Made by a program: the position numbers and the translations under genes. 64,000 bases of DNA from NCBI RefSeq assembly GCF_031598375.1, contig NZ_CP123872.1, forward strand, positions 558,001 through 622,000, written 5' to 3'. Shown one piece after another: positions 17,057 through 26,444 of this stretch (within the stretch, counting starts at the first letter, position 1; the number at the start of each line of letters is the position of its first letter). This DNA comes from Temperatibacter marinus. Its GTDB lineage: Bacteria; Pseudomonadota; Alphaproteobacteria; Sphingomonadales; Kordiimonadaceae. A model generated the notes under the pieces. It did not search any database. It saw only the letters and a program-made list of their open reading frames with translations, and was not told the origin of the DNA.

Positions 17057-19459
17057 ATGGATTTTCATTCTAGCCGCCAAGCAGTGCGTTCCTTACTTAA
17101 AAATAAAGCAACAAGCTTATTGAATATTATTGGCCTGAGCGTTGCCTTTGCACTCTGTTTATTGTCTGGTATTGTTTTATGGGACGCCTATTCTTCAGAT
17201 TCTAATTGGTCTGGCTCTGATCGTATACACAAGCTTCAGCGCTTTGGATATTTTGGCAATAATTATCGCTTTACATATAGTTTTCCAATTAACTCAGAAG
17301 AAAAACTCAGCAGCTTTTCCCCGTCCACAGAAAGCGTCACATTACCAGGCTGGAGCAATAGAAAATTAATTATTGATCAAACTCTTGTAGAAAGAAACGG
17401 GGCGTTTATAGATAAAAATTTCTTTACTGTTTTTCCAATGGAAGCCATCGAAGGGTCTTTAGAACAAGCGCAATTAGAAGCACAGACAATTATCCTTACC
17501 AAATCTATGGCAGAAAGCCTTTATGGGTCTGAGAGCGCCATTGGTAATGTCATAGAATTCATCACAAAAGAAGAAAGAACCAATTTCAAAGTTGTGGCCG
17601 TTGTACCCACATTGCCTTCAAATTCAGATCTACATGCGTATAAATTTTTCATCCCAATTCAGCAATCTACAAACGCCCATAGCGGACAAGTATTTATTAA
17701 ACTAAAGGCTGATTTTCAGGATGATTCATTTTGGAATAGTCTAGAAACATATATCGATACAGCCTTTCCACTTGAAGCGCGATACAAAAAGGGATCCTAT
17801 GAGATCAAAACTCTTGAGGGTGATAAATTCAATCAACTCATCAATAAAAGGAATGATTCAACACTAATTGGGCTTTTCGGTTCAGCTCTTCTCATGCTCT
17901 TAATCGCGGTAAGCAGCTATATTTCTATGAGCACTTCCATGCTCTCAAGCCGGGCGAAAGATATTGCACTAAGAAAGATTTTTGGGGCCAGTAAAACCAG
18001 CCTGCTAGTATCTTATTTTATTGAGGCCATCCTCTTAACAACCCTTGCCTTTTGTAGTGGCCTTGGCCTTGCTGCGCTGCTAATGGATTATATTGGGTCC
18101 ATGCTCGGCAATGATTTTCAACTCTTTGCGAAGCATCGAATCCCTCACCTATCTATTGCATGGGGTATATCTATCGCCATTGGCCTCTTATCGGCCCTAT
18201 ATCCCGCTTTCCTCATTTCAAAAAATAAAGCAGGCACTTTGCTACTATCCCAGCAAAGAACCGTCGCTGGCGGAGGCGGTACATTAAGATCTATCCTTAT
18301 CTTCTTTCAGTTTGCTATCGGTTTGGGCCTCAGCTTTTCTGCCGCCCTTATTTATTATCAACTGACCTCCCTCCAGCAAAATGACATGGGCTTTAAAGCC
18401 GATGGTCTCCTTTACATTCAAGGGGAAACATGGGGCAAAAATGTTAATGCGAAGCATGATTATTTGGAGAAACAGTTAAACCAGTTGCCTGATATTCTTC
18501 AAACAGCACAATCAAGCCTTACCCCACTCATGAGAACAGGCCTAAATATAGCCAGGATTATTCATCCAAAATCAGGCGACCCTGTTACACAAATGAACAG
18601 TCTATACAAGAAAGGGTATTTTGAACTGCTGGGTATCCCCTTGTTAGCAGGTCGTATTCCAAGCGCTAATTCAAAAGCTGATACATCTGAGAAAAAGCAT
18701 ACCGTTTACGTTGTTGTGAACGAAAAAATGATGCGTAAAATGGGCTATGACACCCCTGAGTCAATGATTAGCACATGCCTTTATACTCTCCCTCAGCCCA
18801 ATGCGAAACCAACGGACAATCAATGGTGTTATGAAGTCGCTGGTGTGGTGGCGGATTTTCAAACCTCTACATATACTAAACGGCCCATAGATGCATTAAT
18901 GTTTGTCCCGAGTAAGTCTTATACTAATCATATCTTTGTTAGATTTAAGACAGAAAATCTTTCTGATTTAATCCAGTCTATCCAATCCCTATGGCAAGAA
19001 AACTACCCTCACTTACCTTTTAAATATCATTTTCCAGATGAACTGCTTGCTGAAGGATATAGGACCTATTCAACCATGGCCAGTTTATTGCTCTATACTG
19101 CCATCACCAGTCTGATCTTAACACTTGCAGGTCTGTATAGTATGGCCCGCTATGTTGTGGTGAAAAAATACCGTGAAATTGCCATCCGCAAAGTCCACGG
19201 CGCTTCTACTTTGGAAATCTTGAAATTACTCATTCTACAGCTTTTGAAACCTGCACTGCCGGGCACTATTGTTGGTCTTATTGCAGGCTGGTATTTCATC
19301 CAAGACTGGCTCACGAATTTCGCTATTCGGATCGAGCCTCAAATTTGGATGACTTTTGCTGCAGCCCTATTTGGCTTAGCCTTTTTCCTCATCGCGATTA
19401 GCAGTAATGCCATTAAAGCCATTAAGATCAGGCCTGCTGAAGCACTTCATTATGAATAG
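17057..19459 (+). CDS. FtsX/MacB-family ABC transporter permease
   Basis: An 800-residue inner-membrane protein with the duplicated MacB-periplasmic-domain plus FtsX-domain layout. There is a membrane segment near residues 18-40, a periplasmic domain, three to four membrane segments around 280-395 carrying SRAKDIALRKIFGAS, another near 420, a second periplasmic domain, and a final FtsX block around 680-795 with KKYREIAIRKVHGAS. The two R-K-[IV]-x-G-A-S motifs are typical of the coupling helices. The family exports or extracts lipids, peptides or lipoproteins with a separate ATPase; none is encoded beside it. I start at ATG 17057 (AGAGAG upstream) rather than the GTG 13 codons earlier. Confidence 0.85.
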   Translation: MDFHSSRQAVRSLLKNKATSLLNIIGLSVAFALCLLSGIVLWDAYSSDSNWSGSDRIHKLQRFGYFGNNYRFTYSFPINSEEKLSSFSPSTESVTLPGWSNRKLIIDQTLVERNGAFIDKNFFTVFPMEAIEGSLEQAQLEAQTIILTKSMAESLYGSESAIGNVIEFITKEERTNFKVVAVVPTLPSNSDLHAYKFFIPIQQSTNAHSGQVFIKLKADFQDDSFWNSLETYIDTAFPLEARYKKGSYEIKTLEGDKFNQLINKRNDSTLIGLFGSALLMLLIAVSSYISMSTSMLSSRAKDIALRKIFGASKTSLLVSYFIEAILLTTLAFCSGLGLAALLMDYIGSMLGNDFQLFAKHRIPHLSIAWGISIAIGLLSALYPAFLISKNKAGTLLLSQQRTVAGGGGTLRSILIFFQFAIGLGLSFSAALIYYQLTSLQQNDMGFKADGLLYIQGETWGKNVNAKHDYLEKQLNQLPDILQTAQSSLTPLMRTGLNIARIIHPKSGDPVTQMNSLYKKGYFELLGIPLLAGRIPSANSKADTSEKKHTVYVVVNEKMMRKMGYDTPESMISTCLYTLPQPNAKPTDNQWCYEVAGVVADFQTSTYTKRPIDALMFVPSKSYTNHIFVRFKTENLSDLIQSIQSLWQENYPHLPFKYHFPDELLAEGYRTYSTMASLLLYTAITSLILTLAGLYSMARYVVVKKYREIAIRKVHGASTLEILKLLILQLLKPALPGTIVGLIAGWYFIQDWLTNFAIRIEPQIWMTFAAALFGLAFFLIAISSNAIKAIKIRPAEALHYE

Positions 19460-19471
19460 AGAGAAGCTGTC

Positions 19472-20317
19472 TTAAACTTCAGAATAATCAAGACCAATAT
19501 CAACCGCCGGGGCGCTCTGCGTGAGGCGCCCAACGCTGATGAAATCGACACCTGTTGCTGCAATAGCGCCAATTGTGTCAAGGGTGACCCCGCCAGACGC
19601 TTCACAAGAAATACGGCCATCAACAATCTTTAAGGCTTCGGACAAAACCTTTGGCGGCATATTATCCAACAGCAAACTGTTGGCGCCCGCTTCTACCGCT
19701 TCGCGGACTTGATCCAATGTATCGCATTCCACTTGGATATCGGACCGGCCTGACTTTTTCGCCGCGGCAATGGCTTGCTCAACACTGCCCGCAACAGCCA
19801 GATGATTATCTTTAATCATAATCGCGTCATACAGACCCATGCGATGATTGGTACCGCCGCCCATTTTGACTGCATATTTTTCCAGCTTACGGAGACCGGG
19901 AGTTGTCTTCCGCGTATCCAATAACTTCGCCTTTGTCTCGCCCATTGCAGCGACATATTCTGATGTTAACGTTGCAATACCAGAGAGATGCTGGACACTA
20001 TTCAATGCTGTCCTTTCAGCTGAAAGCAAAGCCCGAGCATTCCCGGAAATCGTCATAATTGGATCGCCGTCGTTAACAGTTAGGCCATCCTCAACATGAC
20101 TGATACACTCTGCACGGGGATCAAGAGATAGAAAAATTGCTTCAGCGAGCGGTAGGCCTGCCACAGTCATGGAATGACGCGCATTCATCACAGCCTTCAA
20201 TTTAGCTTCTTCGGGAATGACATAAAATGCTGTCAGATCACCGCTGGCAATATCTTCGTCAAAAGCACGTTCGATAAAACTGTTTATCTCTTTGATAGAT
20301 AGCGGGAAATCTGACAC
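19472..20317 (-). CDS. nadC: nicotinate-nucleotide pyrophosphorylase (quinolinate phosphoribosyltransferase)
   Basis: Joins quinolinate and PRPP to give nicotinate mononucleotide, the third step of de novo NAD synthesis. It is 281 residues, with DTRKTTPGLRKLEKYAV and GGGTNHRMGLYDAIMIKDNH (substrate-binding Lys/Arg/His) and the C-terminal SGGVTLDTI...GVDFISVG phosphate site. The start is GTG at 20315-20317; no ATG lies near. It follows nadA with a 6-base gap, so the two are one operon. No nadB is present in the window. Confidence 0.95.
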   Translation of the reverse strand: MSDFPLSIKEINSFIERAFDEDIASGDLTAFYVIPEEAKLKAVMNARHSMTVAGLPLAEAIFLSLDPRAECISHVEDGLTVNDGDPIMTISGNARALLSAERTALNSVQHLSGIATLTSEYVAAMGETKAKLLDTRKTTPGLRKLEKYAVKMGGGTNHRMGLYDAIMIKDNHLAVAGSVEQAIAAAKKSGRSDIQVECDTLDQVREAVEAGANSLLLDNMPPKVLSEALKIVDGRISCEASGGVTLDTIGAIAATGVDFISVGRLTQSAPAVDIGLDYSEV

Positions 20318-20323
20318 AGCTAC

Positions 20324-21328
20324 TTACTCTTTAACAGTCGCTTGTTGACTGGCGACCATCGCCTCAGACATCTCCAACATTTTCCGAAGCGGCTTTTCAG
20401 CCTCAAGACGTGTTGCTTCATCCAAACCAATTTCCGGGCCTTCATTCTTCAGACAAAGATAGAGCTTTTCCATTGTGTTGAGAGCCATGTAAGGGCATGT
20501 ATTACAGCTACAATTGCCATCAGCACCTGGCGCACCGATAAAAGTTTTATGAGGAGCTGCCTTTTCCATTTGGTGGATAATACCCGGCTCTGTTGCAATG
20601 ATAAGTGTTTCGCTTTCACTGTTCAGGGCAGCATTTAAAATCTTGCGGGTTGATCCAACAACATCAGCGTGCTGAACAATAGCATCTGGACATTCAGGAT
20701 GGACAAGCACAGGCGCATTCGGGTGCTGCGCTTTCAACTTTATCAGTTCTTTCTCGCTGAAAAGCTCATGCACCATACACGTGCCCTGCCATAGAACCAT
20801 GTCCCGATTTAATGTCTTAGACAAGTAGCCACCAAGATGACGATCTGGAGCGAAAATCAGCTTCTGCTCTGCAGGGATTTGGCTGACAATATATTCAGCA
20901 TTAGAACTGGTGACGATAATATCAGACATGGTCTTAATTTCTGCAGAACAGTTAATATAGGACAATACCATGTGATCTGGGTGTTGTTTTTTAAATTCAG
21001 CAAATTCTGCAGGCGGGCAGCTATCTTCGAGAGAACACCCTGCTTCAAGATCCGGAAGGACAACTTTTTTCTCGGGCGATAAAATTTTAGCCACTTCAGC
21101 CATGAAGCGTACCCCGCAAAAAACAATCATATCCGCGTCAGTCTCTGCAGCTTTCTTTGAAAGGTCGAGGCTATCTCCGACAAAATCAGCAATGTCCTGA
21201 ATGGCACCGTCTTGATAATAATGAGCAAGAATAACTGCATTTTTTTCATCGCGGAGACGTTTTATTTCAGCGACAACATCGATGCTGCTATCCAAAAGAC
21301 CTGATCCTAACATTTCATTCATCTTCAT
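20324..21328 (-). CDS. nadA: quinolinate synthase A
   Basis: A [4Fe-4S] enzyme that condenses iminoaspartate with dihydroxyacetone phosphate. It is 334 residues, with AHYYQDGAIQDIADFVGDSL, three spaced cluster-ligand cysteines (in the LEAGCSLEDSCP, WQGTCMVH and CNTCPYMALN regions) and the NadA block PDRHLGGYL. First gene of nadA-nadC. The 88-base leader has two copies of ATGCAAGTTG (21366-21375 and 21398-21407) that could be an operator, but this is not established. Confidence 0.95.
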   Translation of the reverse strand: MKMNEMLGSGLLDSSIDVVAEIKRLRDEKNAVILAHYYQDGAIQDIADFVGDSLDLSKKAAETDADMIVFCGVRFMAEVAKILSPEKKVVLPDLEAGCSLEDSCPPAEFAEFKKQHPDHMVLSYINCSAEIKTMSDIIVTSSNAEYIVSQIPAEQKLIFAPDRHLGGYLSKTLNRDMVLWQGTCMVHELFSEKELIKLKAQHPNAPVLVHPECPDAIVQHADVVGSTRKILNAALNSESETLIIATEPGIIHQMEKAAPHKTFIGAPGADGNCSCNTCPYMALNTMEKLYLCLKNEGPEIGLDEATRLEAEKPLRKMLEMSEAMVASQQATVKE

Positions 21329-21416
21329 ACTCCTGGAGCCACTTGTCTCTGGCTCTTATTCCCTGATGCAAGTTGTCTTACCTGTGGCACTGCTTTAATG
21401 CAAGTTGCTTCTGCTT

Positions 21417-22319
21417 CTATGTGAGGGTAAAGGTCGCAGAAATCAAGTCTTCATGTTCAGATTGTGTGACTTTGCCTTCTTCGATCAGAGCGATTAAATG
21501 TGCCGATACAGAAAGTGCAGCAGCACCGTGCAATTTCTTGTCTACACTCTTATACATATGTGTCACCATTTCCATGATGGTCTGACGCCCTTCCTTGAGA
21601 CAGGTGACGATCTGACCTTCTCGCATATGGCGGTGAACGATGGTTGCCCGCATAAACTTTGTGGGGTTATCAATGGGTTTCCCGTGGGTAGGATAGAGAC
21701 GTGCCAGATCCATCTCCATCAACTCTTGTAAACTTTTCAGATAGGATCTGAGATGCCCTTCTGGCGGAATTATGACACTGGTTGACCAGCCCATGATGTG
21801 ATCTCCGCAAAAAAGACTATTCTCCTCCTCTAAGAAGAAACTAATGTGATGGGAAATATGCCCCGGAGTATGAATTGTTTTTAGTGTCCATCCTTTGCCG
21901 CACACGAGATGTCCGTCCTCTATTTCTAGATCTGGACGATAGCGGCGATCAAGGCCGGCATCTAAAGGATTGCCTTCATCTGGTATCTTCAAACTTTCAG
22001 GAAGGGCAGACCCAAGGATCGGTGCTTTTACTGCCTCTGCAAGGCGGATAGCCAGCGGACTGTGGTCTGAATGATTATGAGTGATAAGGATTGCATTTAC
22101 GGGGCGGCCATCCACTGCTTTCAGCAGAGCTGTCAGATGGTCATCGTTCAGGGGGCCTGGATCAATGATTGCTAAATCTTCTGTCCCTATGAGATAAGTG
22201 CCTGTCCCTGTATAGGTAAAGGGACTTGGGTTTTCGCAGAGCACCCGTGTCACCAGAGGGGTCACCGACTGCGCTACGCCATAGTCAGGATTTTCTTCGA
22301 ACTTAAAGTCCAGCCCCAT
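21417..22319 (-). CDS. metallo-beta-lactamase-fold hydrolase (LACTB2-like)
   Basis: A 300-residue metallo-hydrolase with the zinc-binding motif THNHSDH near residue 85, then HTPGHISHH, FCGDHIMGW and a final PTHGKPI. The last 70 residues look like the winged-helix tail typical of LACTB2-type proteins, some of which are ribonucleases. The start abuts the polyprenyl synthase stop (TAGATG), so the two are co-transcribed. The substrate is not evident. Confidence 0.82.
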   Translation of the reverse strand: MGLDFKFEENPDYGVAQSVTPLVTRVLCENPSPFTYTGTGTYLIGTEDLAIIDPGPLNDDHLTALLKAVDGRPVNAILITHNHSDHSPLAIRLAEAVKAPILGSALPESLKIPDEGNPLDAGLDRRYRPDLEIEDGHLVCGKGWTLKTIHTPGHISHHISFFLEEENSLFCGDHIMGWSTSVIIPPEGHLRSYLKSLQELMEMDLARLYPTHGKPIDNPTKFMRATIVHRHMREGQIVTCLKEGRQTIMEMVTHMYKSVDKKLHGAAALSVSAHLIALIEEGKVTQSEHEDLISATFTLT

Positions 22320-23342
22320 CTAATAGGCTCTTTCAATGCAGAAATCGACGATATCTTCTAATGCTTTCCGTGCCTCATTAGCAGGGAAGATTGCAAGCGC
22401 ATCTTTGGCCTTATCACCGTAGTGGCGTGCTCGATTTACCGTCGCTTCAATGGTTTGGTGCTTTGTTATGAGCGCCAGTGCCTGTGTTAAATCTTCTTCT
22501 TTCTGGTCATGCTCTTCCATACATCGCTTCCAAAAAGTCATCTCTTCATCACTGCCACGACGCGAGGCCAAGAGAACCGGGAGGGTGATTTTCCCTTCCC
22601 TGAAATCGTCCCCCACAGCTTTACCCATCGTTGCCTGCTTGGCTGAATAATCAAGCGCATCATCTATCAACTGAAAGGCAATCCCTAGATTAGCACCATA
22701 AGCACGAAGAGCCGCCTCTTTCTCATGACCTGCTTCAGCGATCACGCCTGCAACCTCACAAGCCGCAGAAAAAAGCGCTGCTGTTTTGGCTTCAATCACT
22801 TGCAAATAGGTGTCTTCGTCCACAGATAAATCGCCAATGACTGCTAGCTGAAGAACCTCTCCTTCCGCAATAATCGAGGAGGCCGACGATAAGATTTTCA
22901 AAACTTTGAGTGATCCATCTTCAACCATTAACTCGAATGAGCGTGAAAAAAGGAAATCACCCACAAGGACACTTGGTTTATTGCCCCATACATTATTTGC
23001 CGTTTCCTTACCCCGGCGCATATCGCTTTCATCAACCACATCGTCATGAAGCAGGGTCGCCGTATGAATAAATTCAACGATGGCAGCAATATCTACATGG
23101 CGCTTGCCTTCATAGCCAAGCATTCGTGCTGATGCTAAGGTCAGCAATGGCCTTAGGCGTTTTCCGCCCGATGCAATCAAATGACCTGCCAGCTGGGGAA
23201 TTAACGCGACCTGACTTTGCATGCGGTCTAAAATAGTTTGATTGACCGCGGCCATATCATCTGCCACGAGAGCCTGCAAAGTCTCAATAGCATTTTGAGC
23301 CTTTTTACTATTTTCCGTAATCGATACTACGTTCGAAGTCAT
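22320..23342 (-). CDS. ispB: all-trans polyprenyl diphosphate synthase (quinone side chain)
   Basis: Extends farnesyl diphosphate with isopentenyl units to make the octa- to decaprenyl tail of ubiquinone. It is 340 residues, with the first aspartate-rich motif LLHDDVVDESDMRRG (DDxxD class) and the second QLIDDALDY. GGKRLRPLL lies near residue 60. The product length cannot be read directly; Alphaproteobacteria usually make Q-10. I start at ATG 23340-23342; a GTG five codons upstream is possible. It is divergent from the trmN-like gene. Confidence 0.88.
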   Translation of the reverse strand: MTSNVVSITENSKKAQNAIETLQALVADDMAAVNQTILDRMQSQVALIPQLAGHLIASGGKRLRPLLTLASARMLGYEGKRHVDIAAIVEFIHTATLLHDDVVDESDMRRGKETANNVWGNKPSVLVGDFLFSRSFELMVEDGSLKVLKILSSASSIIAEGEVLQLAVIGDLSVDEDTYLQVIEAKTAALFSAACEVAGVIAEAGHEKEAALRAYGANLGIAFQLIDDALDYSAKQATMGKAVGDDFREGKITLPVLLASRRGSDEEMTFWKRCMEEHDQKEEDLTQALALITKHQTIEATVNRARHYGDKAKDALAIFPANEARKALEDIVDFCIERAY

Positions 23343-23502
23343 CGCCTTGCCCCACACAGTCTATACTCATATAATTCTGGCAAAGATATAGTGCGTGTGC
23401 GGCGAGGGTGCAAGAAGATTCCCAGATTGACCCAATTGGCTGGTCAGTCCAAAAAAAATATAGTATAATTTTAGTTCAACTTTCATGGGTCTAGGAGCGT
23501 AT

Positions 23503-24288
23503 ATGTCCCAAACCAGTGTCGCTAAAGTTGACACCCATCACACTCCTCTTGAGGAGAAGCTCACCATAGATGATTTTCTAGGGGGTAAAATTCGGTTGAA
23601 GCAGCCCAAAAAAGGCTACCGTGTCTCGATGGATACGGTTCTTTTAGCTGCTTCTGTTCCCGCAAAAGCTGGAGAGCATGTTCTTGAGCCAGGACCAGGC
23701 TCAGGGGGGGCTTCACTTTGTCTGGCTCGCCGTGTCCCTGGGGTGAAAGTCACAGGGGTTGAACTGCAAGACACAATGATAGATTTGGCGAACCAGAATA
23801 TTCAGCTCAATGAAATGGACACAAATGTCGTCATCATGAAAGCCGATATAACTGACCGCAATACGTGGATGGCCGAAGGACGTTTTGATCATGTCATGGT
23901 AAATCCGCCCTATCTGGCATCGGGAAAAGCCTTGCGTCCTCCGCAAGAAAATAAAGGCTTGGCCCATATGGACAGCACAGCAAGCCTCAAAGACTGGATT
24001 GACTATTGTCTTTACAATCTTAAACCCAAGGGCACTTTATCTATTGTCTACAGGGCTGACCGGGCTGATGAAATTATTGCACGCCTCTATCGCCGGTTTG
24101 GCGAGGTAAAGCTTATGCCTTTTTGGCCGCGAGAGGGTGTCCCAGCAAAACGTGTCATCATCCAAGCCCGTAAAGGGGTTCGAGGCGCTATGACTATTCT
24201 GCCTGGCATGGCCCTTCACGGCCAGGAAGAAAGATATACCCCTGCTGTAGAAGCCATCTTACGGCATGGAGATCCCTTGATATTATAA
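23503..24288 (+). CDS. TrmN6-like tRNA (adenine-N6) methyltransferase
   Basis: A 261-residue class I SAM-dependent methyltransferase. It has the SAM loop LEPGPGSGGASLCLA near residue 60 and the N6-adenine catalytic motif VNPPYL near 135. It matches the tRNA1(Val) A37 N6-methyltransferase group (COG4123, TrmN6/YfiC). The start at ATG 23503 follows TAGGAG; an ATG six codons earlier overlaps that site. First of three tightly spaced plus-strand genes with the S49 peptidase and chorismate mutase. Confidence 0.85.
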   Translation: MSQTSVAKVDTHHTPLEEKLTIDDFLGGKIRLKQPKKGYRVSMDTVLLAASVPAKAGEHVLEPGPGSGGASLCLARRVPGVKVTGVELQDTMIDLANQNIQLNEMDTNVVIMKADITDRNTWMAEGRFDHVMVNPPYLASGKALRPPQENKGLAHMDSTASLKDWIDYCLYNLKPKGTLSIVYRADRADEIIARLYRRFGEVKLMPFWPREGVPAKRVIIQARKGVRGAMTILPGMALHGQEERYTPAVEAILRHGDPLIL

Positions 24289-24353
24289 TTATTCAACAGG
24301 ACTAAACACATGAAAAATATGGCACAGGACCTACCTAGTACAGTGGGTGACCC

Positions 24354-25202
24354 ATGAGAAAAATCCTTTTCGCCCTAAGATCCTCTATCTTTGGAAAGCC
24401 TGCACCTCGTGTCGCTGCCCTTCGGTTAACCGGCGTGATTGGCCCTGACGGTAAATTCAAGCAAGGCATTAACATGACAAGCGTTGAACCGCTTCTTAAA
24501 GAAGCTTTTAACATCTCTGGTCTTGCAGCGGTCGCTCTTGTCATTAACTCACCGGGGGGGTCGCCCGTACAAAGTGGGTTGATCGTCGACCGCATCAGAG
24601 CGATGGCCACTGAAAAAAACGTCCCTATCCTGGCCTTCGCTGAAGATGTCGCCGCATCTGGAGGCTATATGCTTGCCTTGGCGGCGGATGAGATATACTG
24701 CCATCCTGTCTCAATCATTGGCAGCATAGGTGTCATCTCAGCAGGATTTGGCTTTCCTCACCTTCTGGAAAAAATGGGCATAGAGCGCCGCGTTTATACA
24801 GCTGGAGATCGAAAAGCAATGCTCGACAGCTTCGCTGAAGAAAAGGAAAGCGATGTCTCTCGCTTAAAAGAAATCCACAAAGAAGTGCATAGTTTCTTTA
24901 AAGACATGGTATTAGAGCGGCGCGGAAAACGCCTGCAAAGCGAAAGTGAACATCTCTTTTCTGGCGATGTCTTCACAGGAGCAGAGGCGGTAAAGTTGGG
25001 TCTTGTGGACGACATAGGTGATCTGAGAGCTGTCATCAAGGAAAAGTTTGGCCCAAAAGCCACCATCAAATGGATCGGCGACAAAAAACCGCGACTTTCT
25101 AAATTGGTTGGCTTGTCAGCAGGAATAAAGGGCGCTACTCTGCCCTCAGAAATGATCAGTGCAGTTGAGGAAAAATCTTACTGGTCACGCTTTGGACTAT
25201 AG
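24354..25202 (+). CDS. S49-family (SppA-like) peptidase
   Basis: A 282-residue protein of the signal-peptide-peptidase/SohB family. It has the substrate-groove motif VINSPGGSPVQSGLI near residue 65, the nucleophile region DVAASGGYMLALAADEIY (Ser) near 100, and YTAGDRKAMLDSF with the general-base Lys near 145. There is no obvious N-terminal membrane anchor, so it may sit in the cytosol or be loosely membrane-bound. It ends 8 bases before the chorismate mutase gene. Confidence 0.87.
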   Translation: MRKILFALRSSIFGKPAPRVAALRLTGVIGPDGKFKQGINMTSVEPLLKEAFNISGLAAVALVINSPGGSPVQSGLIVDRIRAMATEKNVPILAFAEDVAASGGYMLALAADEIYCHPVSIIGSIGVISAGFGFPHLLEKMGIERRVYTAGDRKAMLDSFAEEKESDVSRLKEIHKEVHSFFKDMVLERRGKRLQSESEHLFSGDVFTGAEAVKLGLVDDIGDLRAVIKEKFGPKATIKWIGDKKPRLSKLVGLSAGIKGATLPSEMISAVEEKSYWSRFGL

Positions 25203-25210
25203 GGGACCCC

Positions 25211-25522
25211 ATGACTGAGTTGAGTAACGACATAAAAAATCAGCTTAATAGCTTTCGTCAAAGTATCGATAATATTGATGCATCACTGGTTTTTATGCTG
25301 GCCGAGCGGTTCAAAATAACCAAACAAGTTGGCTTTTATAAAAAAGAACACGCCCTGCCACCTGCGGATCCCGCACGAGAGCAAGAGCAAATTGATCGCC
25401 TTAAGGCATTGGCTAAAAGTGCCGATTTAGACCCTGACTTTAGTGAGAAGTTTTTACATTTCATCATTAAAGAAGTCATCCGTCATCACGAGCAGATCCG
25501 TGATGGTGAAATGGTCGACTAA
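25211..25522 (+). CDS. chorismate mutase (AroQ type)
   Basis: A 103-residue all-helical AroQ-class enzyme that converts chorismate to prephenate for Phe/Tyr synthesis. Family features are the start FRQSIDNIDASLVFMLAERF with the first catalytic-helix Arg, then the conserved KITKQVGFYKKEHALPPADPAREQEQI-type block (Lys, Asp, Arg, Glu) and a C-terminal helix with IKEVIRHHEQI. Free-standing, not fused to prephenate dehydratase. GGGGA precedes the ATG. Confidence 0.9.
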   Translation: MTELSNDIKNQLNSFRQSIDNIDASLVFMLAERFKITKQVGFYKKEHALPPADPAREQEQIDRLKALAKSADLDPDFSEKFLHFIIKEVIRHHEQIRDGEMVD

Positions 25523-25601
25523 AAAGACTTGCAAGCCCCATAGATAAAGCTATAGTGCAGCACGATTCAAACAGGCAGTTCTGCCTCGAGATGATGAAAG
25601 C

Positions 25602-25691
25602 GGAGCGTTGGCCGAGCGGTTTAAGGCGCGCGCCTGGAAAGCGTGTTGGGTGGCAACGCCCTCAAGGGTTCGAATCCCTTACGCTCCGCCA
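25602..25691 (+). tRNA. tRNA-Ser (anticodon GGA)
   Basis: A full cloverleaf of 90 bases with encoded CCA. The acceptor stem is GGAGCGT / ACGCTCC, the anticodon loop is CTGGAAA on a 5-bp stem, there is a long class II variable arm (TTGGGTGGCAACGCCCTC region) and a T-arm AAGGG-TTCGAAT-CCCTT. It reads UCC/UCU serine codons. Its last 15 bases plus one more recur at 48270-48285, marking it as the insertion site of the adjacent island. Confidence 0.97.
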
Positions 25692-25692
25692 T
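25677..25692 (+). repeat. left attachment-site repeat (attL-like) of the tRNA-Ser island
   Basis: CCTTACGCTCCGCCAT, the end of the tRNA T-stem, the 3' acceptor strand, CCA and one further base. It is identical to 48270-48285 and the flanking bases differ on both sides. Tyrosine-recombinase elements commonly use the 3' end of a tRNA gene this way and rebuild the gene on one side. Confidence 0.8.
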
Positions 25693-25733
25693 GATCTTAT
25701 ATAAATCAATGACTTATGACTAATATTTTCCTC

Positions 25734-25754
25734 GACCCACAACCTGACCCACAA
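25734..25754 (+). repeat. two direct GACCCACAA repeats just inside the island's left end
   Basis: GACCCACAA occurs at 25734-25742 and again at 25746-25754, a 12-base period, about 42 bases inside the left att repeat. Short spaced direct repeats at this place resemble arm-type integrase binding sites, which would suit the remains of an attP. No integrase gene is present, so this is inference. Confidence 0.4.
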
Positions 25755-25804
25755 ATGAAATTATTCATATTATGCTCACTGGCGTTCGTATATTCAGACT
25801 TTTA

Positions 25805-26440
25805 TTATGGATTGAAATGACCCAGTTCTTTAGAAATTAAAAATTTAACTGCTTTTATCACGTCTGATTTACTGTGACTCTCTCTATTCAACTTCACGGA
25901 TTGTTCTTTTAAGGATTGGGATAGTCTTTCAAATCCATAAAGACTGCAGCTCCCGATCAGTTGATGGAGGTGCGTTCTTAGTTCAATAAATTGAATGGTG
26001 TTCGTCAGCGATGTAGAAAAGTTATCGAGGCTTTCAATAAAAGACTGATATAGATGATGTTCTGCATGAATGGTCTTACTCTCTCTCTTAATTAATGACA
26101 GAAAGAAATTTTCATCGCAGTTTTTTAAATGAAAGGCGATTGCTTTGTCTTGCAGATAGTTGTTTTGACTTTCAGTCAGTTCTTCAGCACTCATTACGCT
26201 AATGATTTGTTGGTTTATACCAAGCGCCAGAGCCCGCTCAATGAGCTCGAGGCCTGTCATATCAGGCAAAGAATAGTCTATGATGATATGGTCTATCCTC
26301 TGACTATTTTTTTTTAAAATCGATAGAGCACTTTTTCCATCCTCAGCAAGAAAAACAGTCCGATTGGTTTGCCTAAAATCTAAGTGAGCTTTCAAGGCAA
26401 TAGCCTTGCAATCCTCAACCAATAGTATACAGTTTTTCAT
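25805..26440 (-). CDS. receiver-Hpt response protein
   Basis: A 211-residue cytosolic phosphorelay protein. Residues 1-120 form a receiver (LLVEDC acidic pocket, IIDYSLPDMTG with the phospho-Asp, SAE switch region, and Lys in FHLKNCD). The C-terminal part is an Hpt domain with LRTHLHQLIGSCSLYGF, where the second His of HLH is the likely phospho-site. A receiver joined to an Hpt can pass phosphate in both directions. It is the last gene of the minus-strand polysaccharide operon, 4 bases after another receiver gene. Confidence 0.75.
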   Translation of the reverse strand: MKNCILLVEDCKAIALKAHLDFRQTNRTVFLAEDGKSALSILKKNSQRIDHIIIDYSLPDMTGLELIERALALGINQQIISVMSAEELTESQNNYLQDKAIAFHLKNCDENFFLSLIKRESKTIHAEHHLYQSFIESLDNFSTSLTNTIQFIELRTHLHQLIGSCSLYGFERLSQSLKEQSVKLNRESHSKSDVIKAVKFLISKELGHFNP

Positions 26441-26444
26441 CCGC

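Noticed and set aside
21366-21407. Two ATGCAAGTTG copies upstream of nadA as a NAD-regulator operator
   Set aside because: The repeats are short, 32 bases apart, and I know no regulator with this site. Noted in the nadA entry only.
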